A stretch of DNA of 36,604 nucleotides from Candidatus Amesbacteria bacterium GW2011_GWA1_47_20 (GTDB lineage Bacteria; Patescibacteriota; Microgenomatia; CAZETR01; Amesbacteraceae), in assembly GCA_001002405.1 (NCBI GenBank), contig LCOA01000005.1, positions 1-36,604 on the forward strand. The letters are read 5' to 3'. The translations under genes were made by a program, and so were the position numbers. This document shows, one piece after another, positions 16,074 to 26,315 of this stretch; the stretch's first letter is position 1; every line of letters begins with the position of its first letter. The notes under the pieces are model-generated. The model saw nothing but the letters and a program-made list of their open reading frames with translations, was not told the origin of the DNA and ran no database searches.

Positions 16074-16925
16074 GTGAAATTTCTGGCAGGTTTGTTTGTC
16101 GCTCTGGCTTTAGCTTCTTTAGTGGGTTTTGCCTGGTGGACGCGGGAGCTTTCTCCTCTAGATCTGTCTTCGGATCAGCACCGCCCGTTCATCATCGTCC
16201 CCAATCAATCCGCCTCGGCAGTTTCCCAAGCCCTTTTTGATCAAAAATTTATCAGATCACCCAGTGTGGCCAAGATATATTTTGTCCTTTCGGGGCTGGA
16301 CAAAAAAATCAAAGCCGGGACATATCTGCTCTCGCCCTCCACCGATCTAAAAAATCTTCTTACTTCGCTTACCGCAGGCCCCCGGGATATTTGGGTTACT
16401 ATTCCCGAGGGTTGGCGCCGGGAGCAAATCGCTACCCGCCTAGCATCCAATCTCGAGAATTTTGATACCGCCACCTTTTTGTCTCTGACAGCGACACTCG
16501 AAGGTCGGCTGTTTCCCGATACCTACCTTATTCCCACTTACGCCACGCCGGCGGATATTGTCGATACCCTGACTGCCACTTTTAATCGCAAGGTAGGTTT
16601 CATCGACCAGGATTCTTTAATTCTGGCGTCGTTGGTTGAACGGGAAACCAAAACCACAGCCGACCGTCCCATTGTAGCCGGGATTCTTCTTAAGCGTCTC
16701 AAAGCCAATTGGCCCCTTCAGGTCGATGTGGCCAAAGATACCTATCAGCATATCGGTCTGCCAGTCGCCCCCATTGCCAATCCTGGTCTGGCTGCCATCG
16801 AAGCCGTCCGGCGGCCTCAAACCACCCCATATTGGTTCTACTTGCACGCTCCGGACGGAACCAGTCATTATGCCGTCACCATCGAAGAACACAATTTGAA
16901 TATTGACAAATATCTTACCCGCTGA
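16074..16925 (+). CDS. mltG: Endolytic murein transglycosylase MltG (YceG-like)
   Basis: VTIPEGWRREQIATRLA, LEGRLFPDTYLIP, LILASLVERETK, YWFYLHAPDGTSHYAVTIEEHNLNIDKY; GTG start 16074 with upstream gaggaggt. Confidence 0.88.
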   Translation: MKFLAGLFVALALASLVGFAWWTRELSPLDLSSDQHRPFIIVPNQSASAVSQALFDQKFIRSPSVAKIYFVLSGLDKKIKAGTYLLSPSTDLKNLLTSLTAGPRDIWVTIPEGWRREQIATRLASNLENFDTATFLSLTATLEGRLFPDTYLIPTYATPADIVDTLTATFNRKVGFIDQDSLILASLVERETKTTADRPIVAGILLKRLKANWPLQVDVAKDTYQHIGLPVAPIANPGLAAIEAVRRPQTTPYWFYLHAPDGTSHYAVTIEEHNLNIDKYLTR

Positions 16926-16931
16926 TATAAC
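16903..16931 (+). promoter_or_regulatory. rpoBC promoter TTGACA - 17 bp - TATAAC
   Basis: ttgaca 16903-16908 (inside mltG 3' end), tataac 16926-16931; about 50-nt leader to ATG 16990. Confidence 0.7.
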
Positions 16932-16948
16932 CTTAACCAGCTTAGAAA

Positions 16949-16975
16949 CCCCAAGCGGTAGAGATACCGAAGGGG
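16949..16975 (+). promoter_or_regulatory. Hairpin in rpoB leader, GNRA (GAGA) loop
   Basis: CCCC-aag-CGGTA-GAGA-TACCG-aa-GGGG followed by ccttttg. Confidence 0.65.
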
Positions 16976-16989
16976 CCTTTTGCGCTTAG

Positions 16990-19900
16990 ATGCCTGTATC
17001 TCGCCGTCTCATCTGGGGACAGGAACCCACCCACCTTCCTCCCCTCAATCTGACTCAGATCCAACTTGACTCGTGGCTGTGGTTTATTAGTGACGGTATC
17101 AAAGAAGCCGTCGCTGAAATTTCCCCCATCGAAGATTTTACTGGCAAAAACTGGCTGTTGGAGTTTGGCCAGTACTCTATCGAGAAACCCGGCCTTTCTC
17201 CTCTTCAGGCCACCCGCAAGGGCCTTACTTATTCTTCAGCTTTACGTATTCACACCAAGCTCACGAATAAGCAAACCAAAAAAACCTCGTCCACCGAGGT
17301 TTTTTTGGGAGATATCCCCCAGATGACTCCCCAAGGGACATTCGTTATTAATGGCGTCGAGCGGGCTGTCGTTAACCAAATTGTCCGTTCCCCGGGAGTT
17401 TACTTTGGTTCCGAGCTGGACGCCGCCACCGGCAAACTGCTGTATAGTGCAGAACTGCGGCCCATCCGCGGCACCTGGCTGGAATTCGAAGTTTCCAAAT
17501 CCGACGTCATCTCAATAAGAGTTGACCGCCGCCGTAAATTTTTAGCCACCACCATCCTCCGGGCCATGGGTTTGTCAGAGTACCCTGATGGGTTAGAAGC
17601 CGCTGCGGCCAAAGATACCACCAAAACTACCGAGGACGCTCTCATTGAAGTTTACAAAAAAATGCGTCCCGGCGAGCCAGTGGTATTGGAAAATGCCCAG
17701 AAACTTCTTTATGATCTCTTTTTCAATCCCCGCCGCTATGACCTGGGGGTTGTCGGCCGCTACAAAATCAACAAGCGCCTCGGGACTACTTCCGATTCCC
17801 GAGTCCTCACTCGTGACGATCTGGTAGCCACCATTAAGTACTTAGTTGGTCTGGCCCAAGGGATTGGTCACATTGATGACATTGATCATTTAGCCAACCG
17901 CCGAGTCAGACGGGTGGGTGAATTAGTAGCCGCCACGGCTTTTCGCGAAGGATTGTTGCGTCTGGAGCGGGCCATCCGCGAAAAAATGAGCCTGGTTTCC
18001 ACCGAAGAGTTGGTCAGCCCCACCCAGCTGGTCAACGCCCGCCCGGTGATTTCCGCCGTCAATCAATTTTTCAGAAGTTCCCAATTGTCCCAAATTTTGG
18101 ACCAGACCAATCCCTTGTCCGAAATCGACCATCTCCGCCGTCTGTCTGTGTTTGGCCCCGGCGGACTGACCCGCGAACGGGCCTCGTTTTCCATCCGCGA
18201 CATCAACGCTTCCCAATACAGCCGCATCGACCCCGTCCGCTCTCCGGAAGGTCCAAACATAGGCCTTATCACCTACTTATCTCTCTATACCCGGGTCAAT
18301 GAATACGGTTTCTTGGAGGCTCCTTACCGCAAGATCGTCAAACGCCACGTGACCGACGAGATTGTTTACTTAACCGCCGACGACGAAGAGCAGTATCGCA
18401 TTTCCTACTGTGACATCAAAGTCGACGCCAAAGGTTATATCACCGATGATTGGGTACCCATCCGGCACGCCAACATCTTCACCGAAGGCCCTTCTTCTCA
18501 AGTTGATTTTGTCGATGTAGTTCCCCGCCAGGTAGTGGGCACCTCGGCTGCCTTGATTCCCTTCCTGGCCAACGACGCCGCCAACCGGGCCCTCATGGGC
18601 ACCAACATGCAGTCTCAAGCCGTACCCTTGCTTCATCCGTCAGCGCCGGTGGTGGGTACTGGCATGGAAAAAGATATTGCCGCTGCCATGGGCTGGGCAG
18701 TCTACGCTACTCTTCCCGGCACTGTGACTTTCGTCGACGCCCAAAAGATTGTGGTCAAGTTGGCCAAAAAATCACTTCTTCCTCCCAGCACTGAAAACAT
18801 TTCCTTCAAAGGGAATTTGCAGACCTATTATCTCACCAAATTCAAACGCACGTCCCACAGTACGTGTTACAACCAGCAACCGGTTGTTACTCCTGGCCAA
18901 AAAATCACCTCCGACACCCTGCTGGCCGATGGCCCGGCCACCGCCGGTGGAGAACTATCTTTGGGCCAAAATTTGATTATCGCTTATACCCCCTTTGACG
19001 GCTTGGGTTACGAAGACGCAGTTGTTATTTCCGATAGGTTAGTCACCCAGGATTTGCTGACCTCTATTCACATTGAAAGCTACGAAGCCGATGTGGTGGA
19101 CACCAAGTTGGGCCCAGAAGAACTTACCCGGGATATCCCCAACGTCGGAGAAAGCTACTTGGCCAATCTGGACGAAGGCGGTATCGTCACCGTTGGATCA
19201 GAAGTCCGCCCCAACGATATTTTGGTGGGCAAAATTGCTCCCAAAGGCGAAACTGAACTCTCTGCCGAGGAGAGATTACTCCGGGCCATCTTTGGTGAAA
19301 AAGCCCGAGATGTCCGCGATACGTCGCTGCGCATGCCTCATGGCGAACGGGGCATTGTGGTCGACGTTCAAATTCTAGACCGGGACACCGGGGACGAACT
19401 CCCTCCCGGTACGCACAAGCGCGTGGTAGTCAAAGTAGCCCAAATAAGGAAAATTACTGTCGGCGATAAACTGGCCGGCCGGCACGGCAACAAAGGCGTC
19501 ATTTCCAAAATCGTGCCCGTGGCAGACATGCCGCATTTGGCCGACGGCACGCCCATCGATATCATAATTTCCCCGCTTTCTGTTTTGGCCCGTATGAATC
19601 TCGGCCAGCTTTTGGAAGCTCGTTTGGGTTGGGCCATGACCGCCTTGAAACAAACCGTCGGGGTCCCTGTTTTTTCCAGAATTTCCGAAGACCAAATTGC
19701 CCAGAGTCTCCAAGAGGCTAATTTGCCGGTTTCTGGCAAAACCACTCTCATAGATGGCCGCACCGGGGTTCCTTATGAACAGACCACGGTGGTTGGCGTA
19801 GGCTACATTCTCAAGCTGTCTCACATGGTGGAGGACAAAACCCACGCTCGTTCCACCGGTCCTTATTCTTTAATCACCCAGCAGCCTCTGGGCGGCAAGG

Positions 19901-20175
19901 CCCAAATGGGTGGCCAGCGCTTGGGAGAAATGGAAGTATGGGGTTTGGAAGCGCACAAGGCCGCCGCTACTTTACAGGAAATGCTCACCATCAAATCCGA
20001 CGACGTGGTCGGCCGGGCCAAAGCTTTTGAAGCCATCGTCAAGGGCACCGAAATTCCCAGCTCCTCCGTACCTGAATCTTTCAATGTCCTAGTCAAGGAG
20101 CTGCAAAGCCTGGGCTTGCAAGTTATTCCCCAGGGAGTTCAGCTCAAAACGGTTGAACCCGTAATTGTAGAATGA
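16990..20175 (+). CDS. rpoB: DNA-directed RNA polymerase subunit beta
   Basis: GTFVINGVERAVVNQIVRSPGVYF; LDQTNPLSEIDHLRRLSVFGPGGLTRERASF; SPEGPNIGLI; DKLAGRHGNKGVISKI; GGKAQMGGQRLGEMEVWGLEAHKAA. Confidence 0.99.
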   Translation: MPVSRRLIWGQEPTHLPPLNLTQIQLDSWLWFISDGIKEAVAEISPIEDFTGKNWLLEFGQYSIEKPGLSPLQATRKGLTYSSALRIHTKLTNKQTKKTSSTEVFLGDIPQMTPQGTFVINGVERAVVNQIVRSPGVYFGSELDAATGKLLYSAELRPIRGTWLEFEVSKSDVISIRVDRRRKFLATTILRAMGLSEYPDGLEAAAAKDTTKTTEDALIEVYKKMRPGEPVVLENAQKLLYDLFFNPRRYDLGVVGRYKINKRLGTTSDSRVLTRDDLVATIKYLVGLAQGIGHIDDIDHLANRRVRRVGELVAATAFREGLLRLERAIREKMSLVSTEELVSPTQLVNARPVISAVNQFFRSSQLSQILDQTNPLSEIDHLRRLSVFGPGGLTRERASFSIRDINASQYSRIDPVRSPEGPNIGLITYLSLYTRVNEYGFLEAPYRKIVKRHVTDEIVYLTADDEEQYRISYCDIKVDAKGYITDDWVPIRHANIFTEGPSSQVDFVDVVPRQVVGTSAALIPFLANDAANRALMGTNMQSQAVPLLHPSAPVVGTGMEKDIAAAMGWAVYATLPGTVTFVDAQKIVVKLAKKSLLPPSTENISFKGNLQTYYLTKFKRTSHSTCYNQQPVVTPGQKITSDTLLADGPATAGGELSLGQNLIIAYTPFDGLGYEDAVVISDRLVTQDLLTSIHIESYEADVVDTKLGPEELTRDIPNVGESYLANLDEGGIVTVGSEVRPNDILVGKIAPKGETELSAEERLLRAIFGEKARDVRDTSLRMPHGERGIVVDVQILDRDTGDELPPGTHKRVVVKVAQIRKITVGDKLAGRHGNKGVISKIVPVADMPHLADGTPIDIIISPLSVLARMNLGQLLEARLGWAMTALKQTVGVPVFSRISEDQIAQSLQEANLPVSGKTTLIDGRTGVPYEQTTVVGVGYILKLSHMVEDKTHARSTGPYSLITQQPLGGKAQMGGQRLGEMEVWGLEAHKAAATLQEMLTIKSDDVVGRAKAFEAIVKGTEIPSSSVPESFNVLVKELQSLGLQVIPQGVQLKTVEPVIVE
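17278..17306. terminator. Terminator-like perfect inverted repeat inside early rpoB coding sequence
   Basis: AAAAAAACCTCG-tccac-CGAGGTTTTTTT: 12-bp arms, 5-nt loop, A7 and T7 tracts. Confidence 0.5.
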
Positions 20176-23100
20176 CTACCAAACCTGTAGACCATCAAGA
20201 TTCATTCAAAAATATTTTAGACTTTACCGGCCTGCAAATTAAGCTGGCCTCTTCCGATATCATCAAACAATGGTCTCATGGCGAGGTCACCAAGCCGGAA
20301 ACTATCAACTACCGCACTCTCCGCCCCGAAAAAGACGGCTTATTCGATGAACGTATTTTTGGTCCGGTTAAGGACTGGGAGTGTTATTGTGGCAAATACA
20401 AGCGTATCCGCTACAAGGGCATCATTTGCGACAAGTGTGGCGTGGAAGTTACTCAATCCCGGGTTCGCCGTGAGCGTATGGGGCACATCACCCTCGCCTG
20501 CCCCGTAGCCCACGTCTGGTATTTCAAAGGTGCCCCTTCCAAACTCTCTTTACTTTTGGACGTCGCCCCCAAGGCTTTGGAATCCGTCATCTACTTTGCC
20601 CAGTATATAGTCACCTCCGTCGACCCTAAAGAACAGTCCGTAATTTTGGAACGCTTACAAAAAGAGTCTCAAGAAGCCCGGGCCAAAATTAAGTCCGATA
20701 CAGCCGCCAAAGTTGCTGCCGCACAAACCGAGTCAGACAACGATTTGCAGGCTCTGCTCACTTCGGATCTCAACGAAGACGCCAAAGCTCTGGCCGAAAA
20801 CCAGCTCCAGCTCAAACTCAAACAAACCACCCAGAATTTGCACGACGCCGAAGCCGCTGAAGATCAAGCTACCCAGGTCCTGTTCCAGCGCCTGACAGAT
20901 ATCGTCAAAAACCTTAACGTAGCCAGCATTCTCACCGAAGATGAATATCTTAAGTTGGGAGAACACAAAGCCGCCGAATTTCTTGAGGTGGGCATGGGTG
21001 CCGAAGCCGTCTTAGCGGTTATTTCTCAAATTGATTTAGCTAAATTGGCAGCCGACCTGCGCCAGGAGGTCACTTCCACTACCGGCCAGCGCCACATCAA
21101 AGCCACCAAACGCTTGCGGGTGGTGGACGGTATGCGCCGAGCCGAAGTCAATCCCGCTTGGACGATTCTCAAAGTTCTCCCGGTTATCCCTCCGGATTTG
21201 CGTCCCATGGTTCAGCTCTCTGGCGGTCGTTTCGCCACCTCCGATCTGAACGATCTTTACCGCCGGGTCATTAACAGGAACCATCGCTTAAAACATCTTA
21301 TAGACCTCGGTGCTCCGGAAATTATTTTAAGAAACGAGAAGCGGATGCTTCAGGAAGCGGTTGATTCGCTCATCGATTCCGCCCAGCACACCCGGATTGT
21401 TTCCCGTAGGCCCGCTGCTGCCCGCTCCCGCTCTCTGTCGGATATGCTCCGGGGTAAGCAAGGTCGTTTCCGCCAAAATCTCTTGGGTAAGCGCGTAGAT
21501 TATTCCGGACGGTCAGTCATTGTCGTTGGTCCCGAGCTTAAGCTGTCCCAATGTGGACTACCTAAAGATATGGCTCTGGAAATGTTCAAGCCGTTTGTGT
21601 TGCGCCAGATGATCGTCCAAGGCCTAGCCCCCAACGTTAAAAGCGCCAAGAATATTTTGGAGACCCGCCCCCCCGAAGTTTTCGACATTCTCGAAGAAAT
21701 CACCAAAAACCACCCTGTGATTCTCAACCGGGCTCCCACTTTGCACAAACTGTCCATCCAAGCTTTTTACCCCATCCTTATCGAGGGCTCGGCCATTCGT
21801 ATTCACCCCTGCGTCTGCGCCGGTTTCAACGCCGATTTTGACGGCGATCAAATGGCCGTGCACGTCCCCATTGGCGCCGCCGCCATAGAAGAAGCCAAAA
21901 CCCTCATGATGCCCGAGCAAAACCTGCGCAAACCCGCCGACGGTACGCCCGTTTCTATCCCTTCCACCAAAGAAATGGCTCTGGGAAATTACTATCTCAC
22001 CTCCATCGATTCCGGCCTCTCGTCATACCCGTCTCCATTGACTTGGGACGAGGCCATTCGAGCTTACCACATGGGCTATCTCAAGCTCCGCCAGCCAGTC
22101 CGGGTTCAGATTGCCCCGGATTCCGTTATCGAAACCACTGCCGGCCGTTTGTTCTTCAACGCCATTTTGCCTTCGCAGCTCCGCTTCCTTAACGAAGCAG
22201 TTCGTCGTTCCACCGTCGTTTCTCTGTTTGCCAAAGCCTTCAAGCTGTATCCCACTGAAACCGTAGTGGCTTTGGTGGACGATATCAAAAATCTAGGTTT
22301 TTGGGCCGGCACCATTTCCGGTCTGTCGGTCAGTATTACCGACTGTGTAATTTCTCCGGACCGCGACCGAGTCATTGCCGAGGCCAACCAAGCAGTGGCC
22401 GAAATCGAACGCAACTTCACTTCCGGCCTCATTACCATCGAAGAAAAGAAGCGTCTATCCCAGGAAGTTTGGCTGGAAACCACAGATAAACTGGCAGATA
22501 TGACTTGGCAACTAATCGACGAATCTAATCCTATCCACCTCATGGTCGACGCCCAGGTGGGTCGTATTTCCCGCGAGCAGGTCAAGCAGTTATCCGCCAT
22601 GCGTGGACTGGTCGTCGATCCTTTGGGTAACATTGTCGACCTGCCCATCAAAGGCAACTACCGCCAGGGAATCTCCACTTTTGAGTATATTTCTGTTGCC
22701 CGTGGTGAGCGCAAAGGTCTGTCCGATACCGCCATTCGTACCGCCGACGCCGGTTACTTGACTCGCCGCTTAGTCGACGTCGCTCACGATGCCATCATCC
22801 GTCTGGAAGATTGTGGCACCACTTCCTATCTAACTATCAATCGCCATAATCGCCGGCCCAAATCCTTTGCTAATCGTCTTTTTGGCCGAATCCTGGCCAA
22901 AGAGGTCGCCGGTATCCCCGCCGGAACGCTTTTGGATGAATCTCATTTGAGTATTATTGAAACCAAGAATATTGATCAAGTGGTCATCCGTTCCACTCTC
23001 ACCTGCAACGCCCCCTATGGACTATGCGCTAAATGCTACGGGCTAAACCTGGCCTCTATGACCATGGCCCAAGTAGGCGATCCCGTAGGCGTTATCGCCG

Positions 23101-23885
23101 CCCAAAGCATCGGTGAGCCGGGCACCCAGATGACTCTCCACGGCAAACGCGGCTCCATTTCTGCCGGGGGCGTAGATGTTACTCAAGGATTGCCCCGGGT
23201 AGAAGAGCTGTTTGAAGCCAGAACTCCTAAATCTATCTCGCCTCTGGCCGAAATTTCCGGCAAAGTGGAGTTGGTAGAAACGGACTCCGGCTACAAGATC
23301 CGTATTAGAAATACCAGTGTCAAACCTATCGAAGAGCGGGAATATTTAATTCCTTTAACCGCCGAGCTCAAAGTTGCCGACGGAGATTTGGTCACTACCG
23401 GCACTCAATTGGCCGCGGGTTCCCTGGATATCAAGGAAGTTTTGGAAGTCCGGGGTCTACGCGGCGCCCAGGAATATCTGATTGAAGAAATCCAGCTCGT
23501 CTATGAATCCCAGGGCATTCCTATCCACGATAAACATTTCGAAACCATCGTCCGCAAGATGAGTGACCGGGTGCGCATCTTAACCTCCGGTGATACTACG
23601 CTTCTGCCGGGAGATATTGTGGACCGCTATACTTTCGAGACCGAAAATGCCCGCGTCTTAGCCGCCGGCGGCGAACCTTCTACTGCCCAGGTTGTCATTC
23701 TGGGCATCACCCGCTCCGCTCTCAAGACCGGCTCCTGGCTCTCTGCCGCTTCGTTTATCGAAACCACATCTCAATTGGCCGACGCCGCTGTCGAAGGCCG
23801 GGTCGATCCTCTCTTAGGGCTAAAAGAAAACGTTATTATCGGCCGTCTCATCCCCACCAGCCCTGAAAGAGCGGCCATAGTATAA
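20172..23885 (+). CDS. rpoC: DNA-directed RNA polymerase subunit beta'
   Basis: CYCGKYKRIRYKGIICDKCGVEV; NADFDGDQMAVHVP; CNAPYGLCAKCYGLNL; AAQSIGEPGTQMTLH; ATGA overlap with rpoB. Confidence 0.99.
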   Translation: MTTKPVDHQDSFKNILDFTGLQIKLASSDIIKQWSHGEVTKPETINYRTLRPEKDGLFDERIFGPVKDWECYCGKYKRIRYKGIICDKCGVEVTQSRVRRERMGHITLACPVAHVWYFKGAPSKLSLLLDVAPKALESVIYFAQYIVTSVDPKEQSVILERLQKESQEARAKIKSDTAAKVAAAQTESDNDLQALLTSDLNEDAKALAENQLQLKLKQTTQNLHDAEAAEDQATQVLFQRLTDIVKNLNVASILTEDEYLKLGEHKAAEFLEVGMGAEAVLAVISQIDLAKLAADLRQEVTSTTGQRHIKATKRLRVVDGMRRAEVNPAWTILKVLPVIPPDLRPMVQLSGGRFATSDLNDLYRRVINRNHRLKHLIDLGAPEIILRNEKRMLQEAVDSLIDSAQHTRIVSRRPAAARSRSLSDMLRGKQGRFRQNLLGKRVDYSGRSVIVVGPELKLSQCGLPKDMALEMFKPFVLRQMIVQGLAPNVKSAKNILETRPPEVFDILEEITKNHPVILNRAPTLHKLSIQAFYPILIEGSAIRIHPCVCAGFNADFDGDQMAVHVPIGAAAIEEAKTLMMPEQNLRKPADGTPVSIPSTKEMALGNYYLTSIDSGLSSYPSPLTWDEAIRAYHMGYLKLRQPVRVQIAPDSVIETTAGRLFFNAILPSQLRFLNEAVRRSTVVSLFAKAFKLYPTETVVALVDDIKNLGFWAGTISGLSVSITDCVISPDRDRVIAEANQAVAEIERNFTSGLITIEEKKRLSQEVWLETTDKLADMTWQLIDESNPIHLMVDAQVGRISREQVKQLSAMRGLVVDPLGNIVDLPIKGNYRQGISTFEYISVARGERKGLSDTAIRTADAGYLTRRLVDVAHDAIIRLEDCGTTSYLTINRHNRRPKSFANRLFGRILAKEVAGIPAGTLLDESHLSIIETKNIDQVVIRSTLTCNAPYGLCAKCYGLNLASMTMAQVGDPVGVIAAQSIGEPGTQMTLHGKRGSISAGGVDVTQGLPRVEELFEARTPKSISPLAEISGKVELVETDSGYKIRIRNTSVKPIEEREYLIPLTAELKVADGDLVTTGTQLAAGSLDIKEVLEVRGLRGAQEYLIEEIQLVYESQGIPIHDKHFETIVRKMSDRVRILTSGDTTLLPGDIVDRYTFETENARVLAAGGEPSTAQVVILGITRSALKTGSWLSAASFIETTSQLADAAVEGRVDPLLGLKENVIIGRLIPTSPERAAIV

Positions 23886-23886
23886 T
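23881..23886 (+). promoter_or_regulatory. -10 box TATAAT overlapping rpoC stop, 8 nt before rpsL ATG
   Basis: GTA-TAA-T at 23880-23886; ATG 23895. Confidence 0.5.
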
Positions 23887-23894
23887 TACAGGAT

Positions 23895-24329
23895 ATGCCG
23901 ACTATCAACCAACTTATTAGAAAAGGCCGGGCCAAAAAAACAAAAAAGATTACTGCTACTGCCTTGCGGCGTTCTTTCAATACCATAGACCGGAAATTTG
24001 TGCAAACAGTAAATCCTTTCAAAAGGGGAGTGGTTACTTTGGTTAAGACCATGACTCCCAGAAAACCCAATTCCGCTTTGCGCAAAGTGGCCCGGATCCG
24101 CCTGTCCAACAAAACCGAAGTCACGGCGTATATCGGCGGCATCGGTCATAACCTGGCCGAGCACGGCATCGTCTTGGTCCGGGGCGGCCGAGTCAAGGAC
24201 CTTCCTGGAGTTAAATACCACATCGTTCGCGGTAAGTTTGACGCTTCCGGTGTGGACAATCGCCGCCAGGGCCGGTCCCGTTATGGCACCAAGGCTACCT
24301 CCGGTCCGCAAACTGCAGCCGCCAGCTAA
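23895..24329 (+). CDS. rpsL: 30S ribosomal protein S12
   Basis: [49 protein letters not shown]. Confidence 0.97.
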   Translation: MPTINQLIRKGRAKKTKKITATALRRSFNTIDRKFVQTVNPFKRGVVTLVKTMTPRKPNSALRKVARIRLSNKTEVTAYIGGIGHNLAEHGIVLVRGGRVKDLPGVKYHIVRGKFDASGVDNRRQGRSRYGTKATSGPQTAAAS

Positions 24330-24334
24330 CTCAT

Positions 24335-24811
24335 ATGAGATCACGCCCCGCAAGCTCAAGACCAAAGACCATCGACCCGATTTATCCCCATCCTCTGGTC
24401 ACCCAACTCATCAATAATTTAATGCACGACGGTAAAAAAACCGTGGCCGCCAAGCAGGTTTACGCCGCTTTTGCTCTCCTCAAAGCCCAAGGTCAAGCCG
24501 ATCCTTTAGCCGCCTTTTTGTCTGCTATGGAAAACTTGCGCCCCCAGATGGAAGTCCGCGCCCGGCGTATCGGCGGAGCCGCCTATCAAGTTCCATCGCC
24601 CGTTCGTGGTCCGCGTAAGGATTCACTGGCTCTCCGCTGGTTAGTAGCTGCTGCCCGGGATCGGGCCAGTAGCCAGTATCATACTTTTGCCGAAAAATTA
24701 GCTGCCGAAATTACCGATATCCTCGCCAGTGCGGGCGCCGCTTACAAGAAAAAGTTAGATATGCATAGAATGGCCGAAGCCAACAAAGCCTTCGCCCATT
24801 TTAGGTGGTAA
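24335..24811 (+). CDS. rpsG: 30S ribosomal protein S7
   Basis: PHPLVTQLINNLMHDGKKTVA; ENLRPQMEVRARRIGGAAYQVPSPV; ALRWLVAAAR. Confidence 0.95.
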   Translation: MRSRPASSRPKTIDPIYPHPLVTQLINNLMHDGKKTVAAKQVYAAFALLKAQGQADPLAAFLSAMENLRPQMEVRARRIGGAAYQVPSPVRGPRKDSLALRWLVAAARDRASSQYHTFAEKLAAEITDILASAGAAYKKKLDMHRMAEANKAFAHFRW

Positions 24812-24812
24812 C

Positions 24813-25394
24813 ATGGCCAGATATACTGGACCCAAAAACAGATTAAGCCGTAGAGAAGGCCTGGATTTGTTCGGCCGGGGTAATAAACTCCGCCGGGCCC
24901 AGGTTCCGCCCGGCCAGCACGGACCCAAAGGCATCCGTCGGGTTTCGGATTATGGGGCCCAGCTGCGGGAAAAACAAAAGGCCAAGCGTCTGTACGGCCT
25001 TTTGGAAAAGCAATTCCACCGCTACTACGAAACCGCATCTAGAAACCCCGGTAATACCGGAGCCACTCTCTTGTCTCTTCTGGAAAGTCGTCTGGACAAC
25101 ACGGTTTACCGTCTGGGATTTGTGCCCACCCGGGCCATGGCCCGCCAGCTAGTCGGCCATTATCACGTTTTAGTCAATTCCCGTCCTGTGAACATTCCTT
25201 CGTATCAAGTCCGGCCTGGAGACATTATCACTTTTGGCCCCAAAATTAAACTTCCCGCTCCCGAGGCGGAAGCTGTTCCGCCTTCCTGGCTCTCCCGTAA
25301 AGCCCTCGTCGGCAAAGTGGAGCGTCTGCCCGAACGGGCGGACATTGACACTAGCATAAATGACCAACTTATAGTAGAATATTATTCGCGCTAA
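24813..25394 (+). CDS. rpsD: 30S ribosomal protein S4
   Basis: MARYTGPKNRLSRREGLDLF; LESRLDNTVYRLGFVPTRAMARQLVGHYHVLVNSRPVNIPSYQVRPGD. Confidence 0.96.
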   Translation: MARYTGPKNRLSRREGLDLFGRGNKLRRAQVPPGQHGPKGIRRVSDYGAQLREKQKAKRLYGLLEKQFHRYYETASRNPGNTGATLLSLLESRLDNTVYRLGFVPTRAMARQLVGHYHVLVNSRPVNIPSYQVRPGDIITFGPKIKLPAPEAEAVPPSWLSRKALVGKVERLPERADIDTSINDQLIVEYYSR

Positions 25395-25412
25395 TTACGC
25401 CTTTTTTGTACC

Positions 25413-26312
25413 ATGCAAACTCCTCAATTTACCATTGCCCAATCCGGTCACAAGTTCACAATCGAGCCTTTACCCCAAGGCTACGGCCACACTCTGGGTA
25501 ACGCTCTCCGCCGTGTGCTCTATTCCTCTATTCCTGGCGCTGCTATCACTTCCGTTAAGTTTGGTGGCGTCCGCCATCAATTCACCACAATCGTTGGTGT
25601 GCGCGAGGATGTAGTTCAGCTCATTCTCAACCTCAAACAAGTCCGTCTGTCTTACGTTGGTGCCGAACCCGCGCAAATTACTCTGGAAGCCAAAGGTCCG
25701 AGCGAGGTCAAGGCCAAGGATTTTAAGCTTCCGGCCACCGTCACTCTCGCCAATCCGGATTTAGTTTTGGCCCATTTAGCGGATAAAAACACCAAATTGG
25801 ATATCACTGCCGTCGTCGAGGCGGGATTAGGTTACTCTCCCGCCGAAGAGCGCCAGACTACCACCATCGGCGTAATTCCTGTCGATGCCACCTTCTCTCC
25901 CGTAACCCTGGTCAATTACAGCGTGGAGGCCACCCGCGTTGGCCGGGTTACCAATTTCGACCGCCTGATTTTGGAAGTTACCACCGACGGCACTATTGCT
26001 CCTGAGTCCGCTCTAAAAACCGCCTCCCAAACCTTAGTTGATTTCTTCTCTGCAGTGGTTACTCCTCAATCCGCTCCATCCGTTTCTTCTCAATCTGTTC
26101 AATCCACAGTTCCCGGGTCAACGGTTTCTGTAGAAGAGCTAGATCTCCCTACTCGTATTGCCAACGCTTTGCAAAAAGCCGGGTTTGAAACCATTTCTTC
26201 CCTTATCTCCACCCCCAAATCAGAGCTCTCCAAAGTTAAAAATCTTGGGGCCAAATCAGTCAAAATTATCGAACTCGCTCTCCGTGATCGCGGCTTCGAG
26301 TTTTCTCTATAA
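25413..26312 (+). CDS. rpoA: DNA-directed RNA polymerase subunit alpha
   Basis: IEPLPQGYGHTLGNALRRVLYSSIPGAAIT; C-terminal alpha-CTD helix-hairpin-helix SKVKNLGAKSVKIIELAL. Confidence 0.97.
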   Translation: MQTPQFTIAQSGHKFTIEPLPQGYGHTLGNALRRVLYSSIPGAAITSVKFGGVRHQFTTIVGVREDVVQLILNLKQVRLSYVGAEPAQITLEAKGPSEVKAKDFKLPATVTLANPDLVLAHLADKNTKLDITAVVEAGLGYSPAEERQTTTIGVIPVDATFSPVTLVNYSVEATRVGRVTNFDRLILEVTTDGTIAPESALKTASQTLVDFFSAVVTPQSAPSVSSQSVQSTVPGSTVSVEELDLPTRIANALQKAGFETISSLISTPKSELSKVKNLGAKSVKIIELALRDRGFEFSL

Positions 26313-26315
26313 ACC

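Noticed and set aside
17990-18260. Rifampicin-resistance substitutions in rpoB
   Set aside because: Key positions equivalent to E. coli D516, H526 and S531 appear conserved; the remaining differences (e.g. NN to TN, SALG to SVFG) look like lineage divergence and phenotype cannot be inferred.
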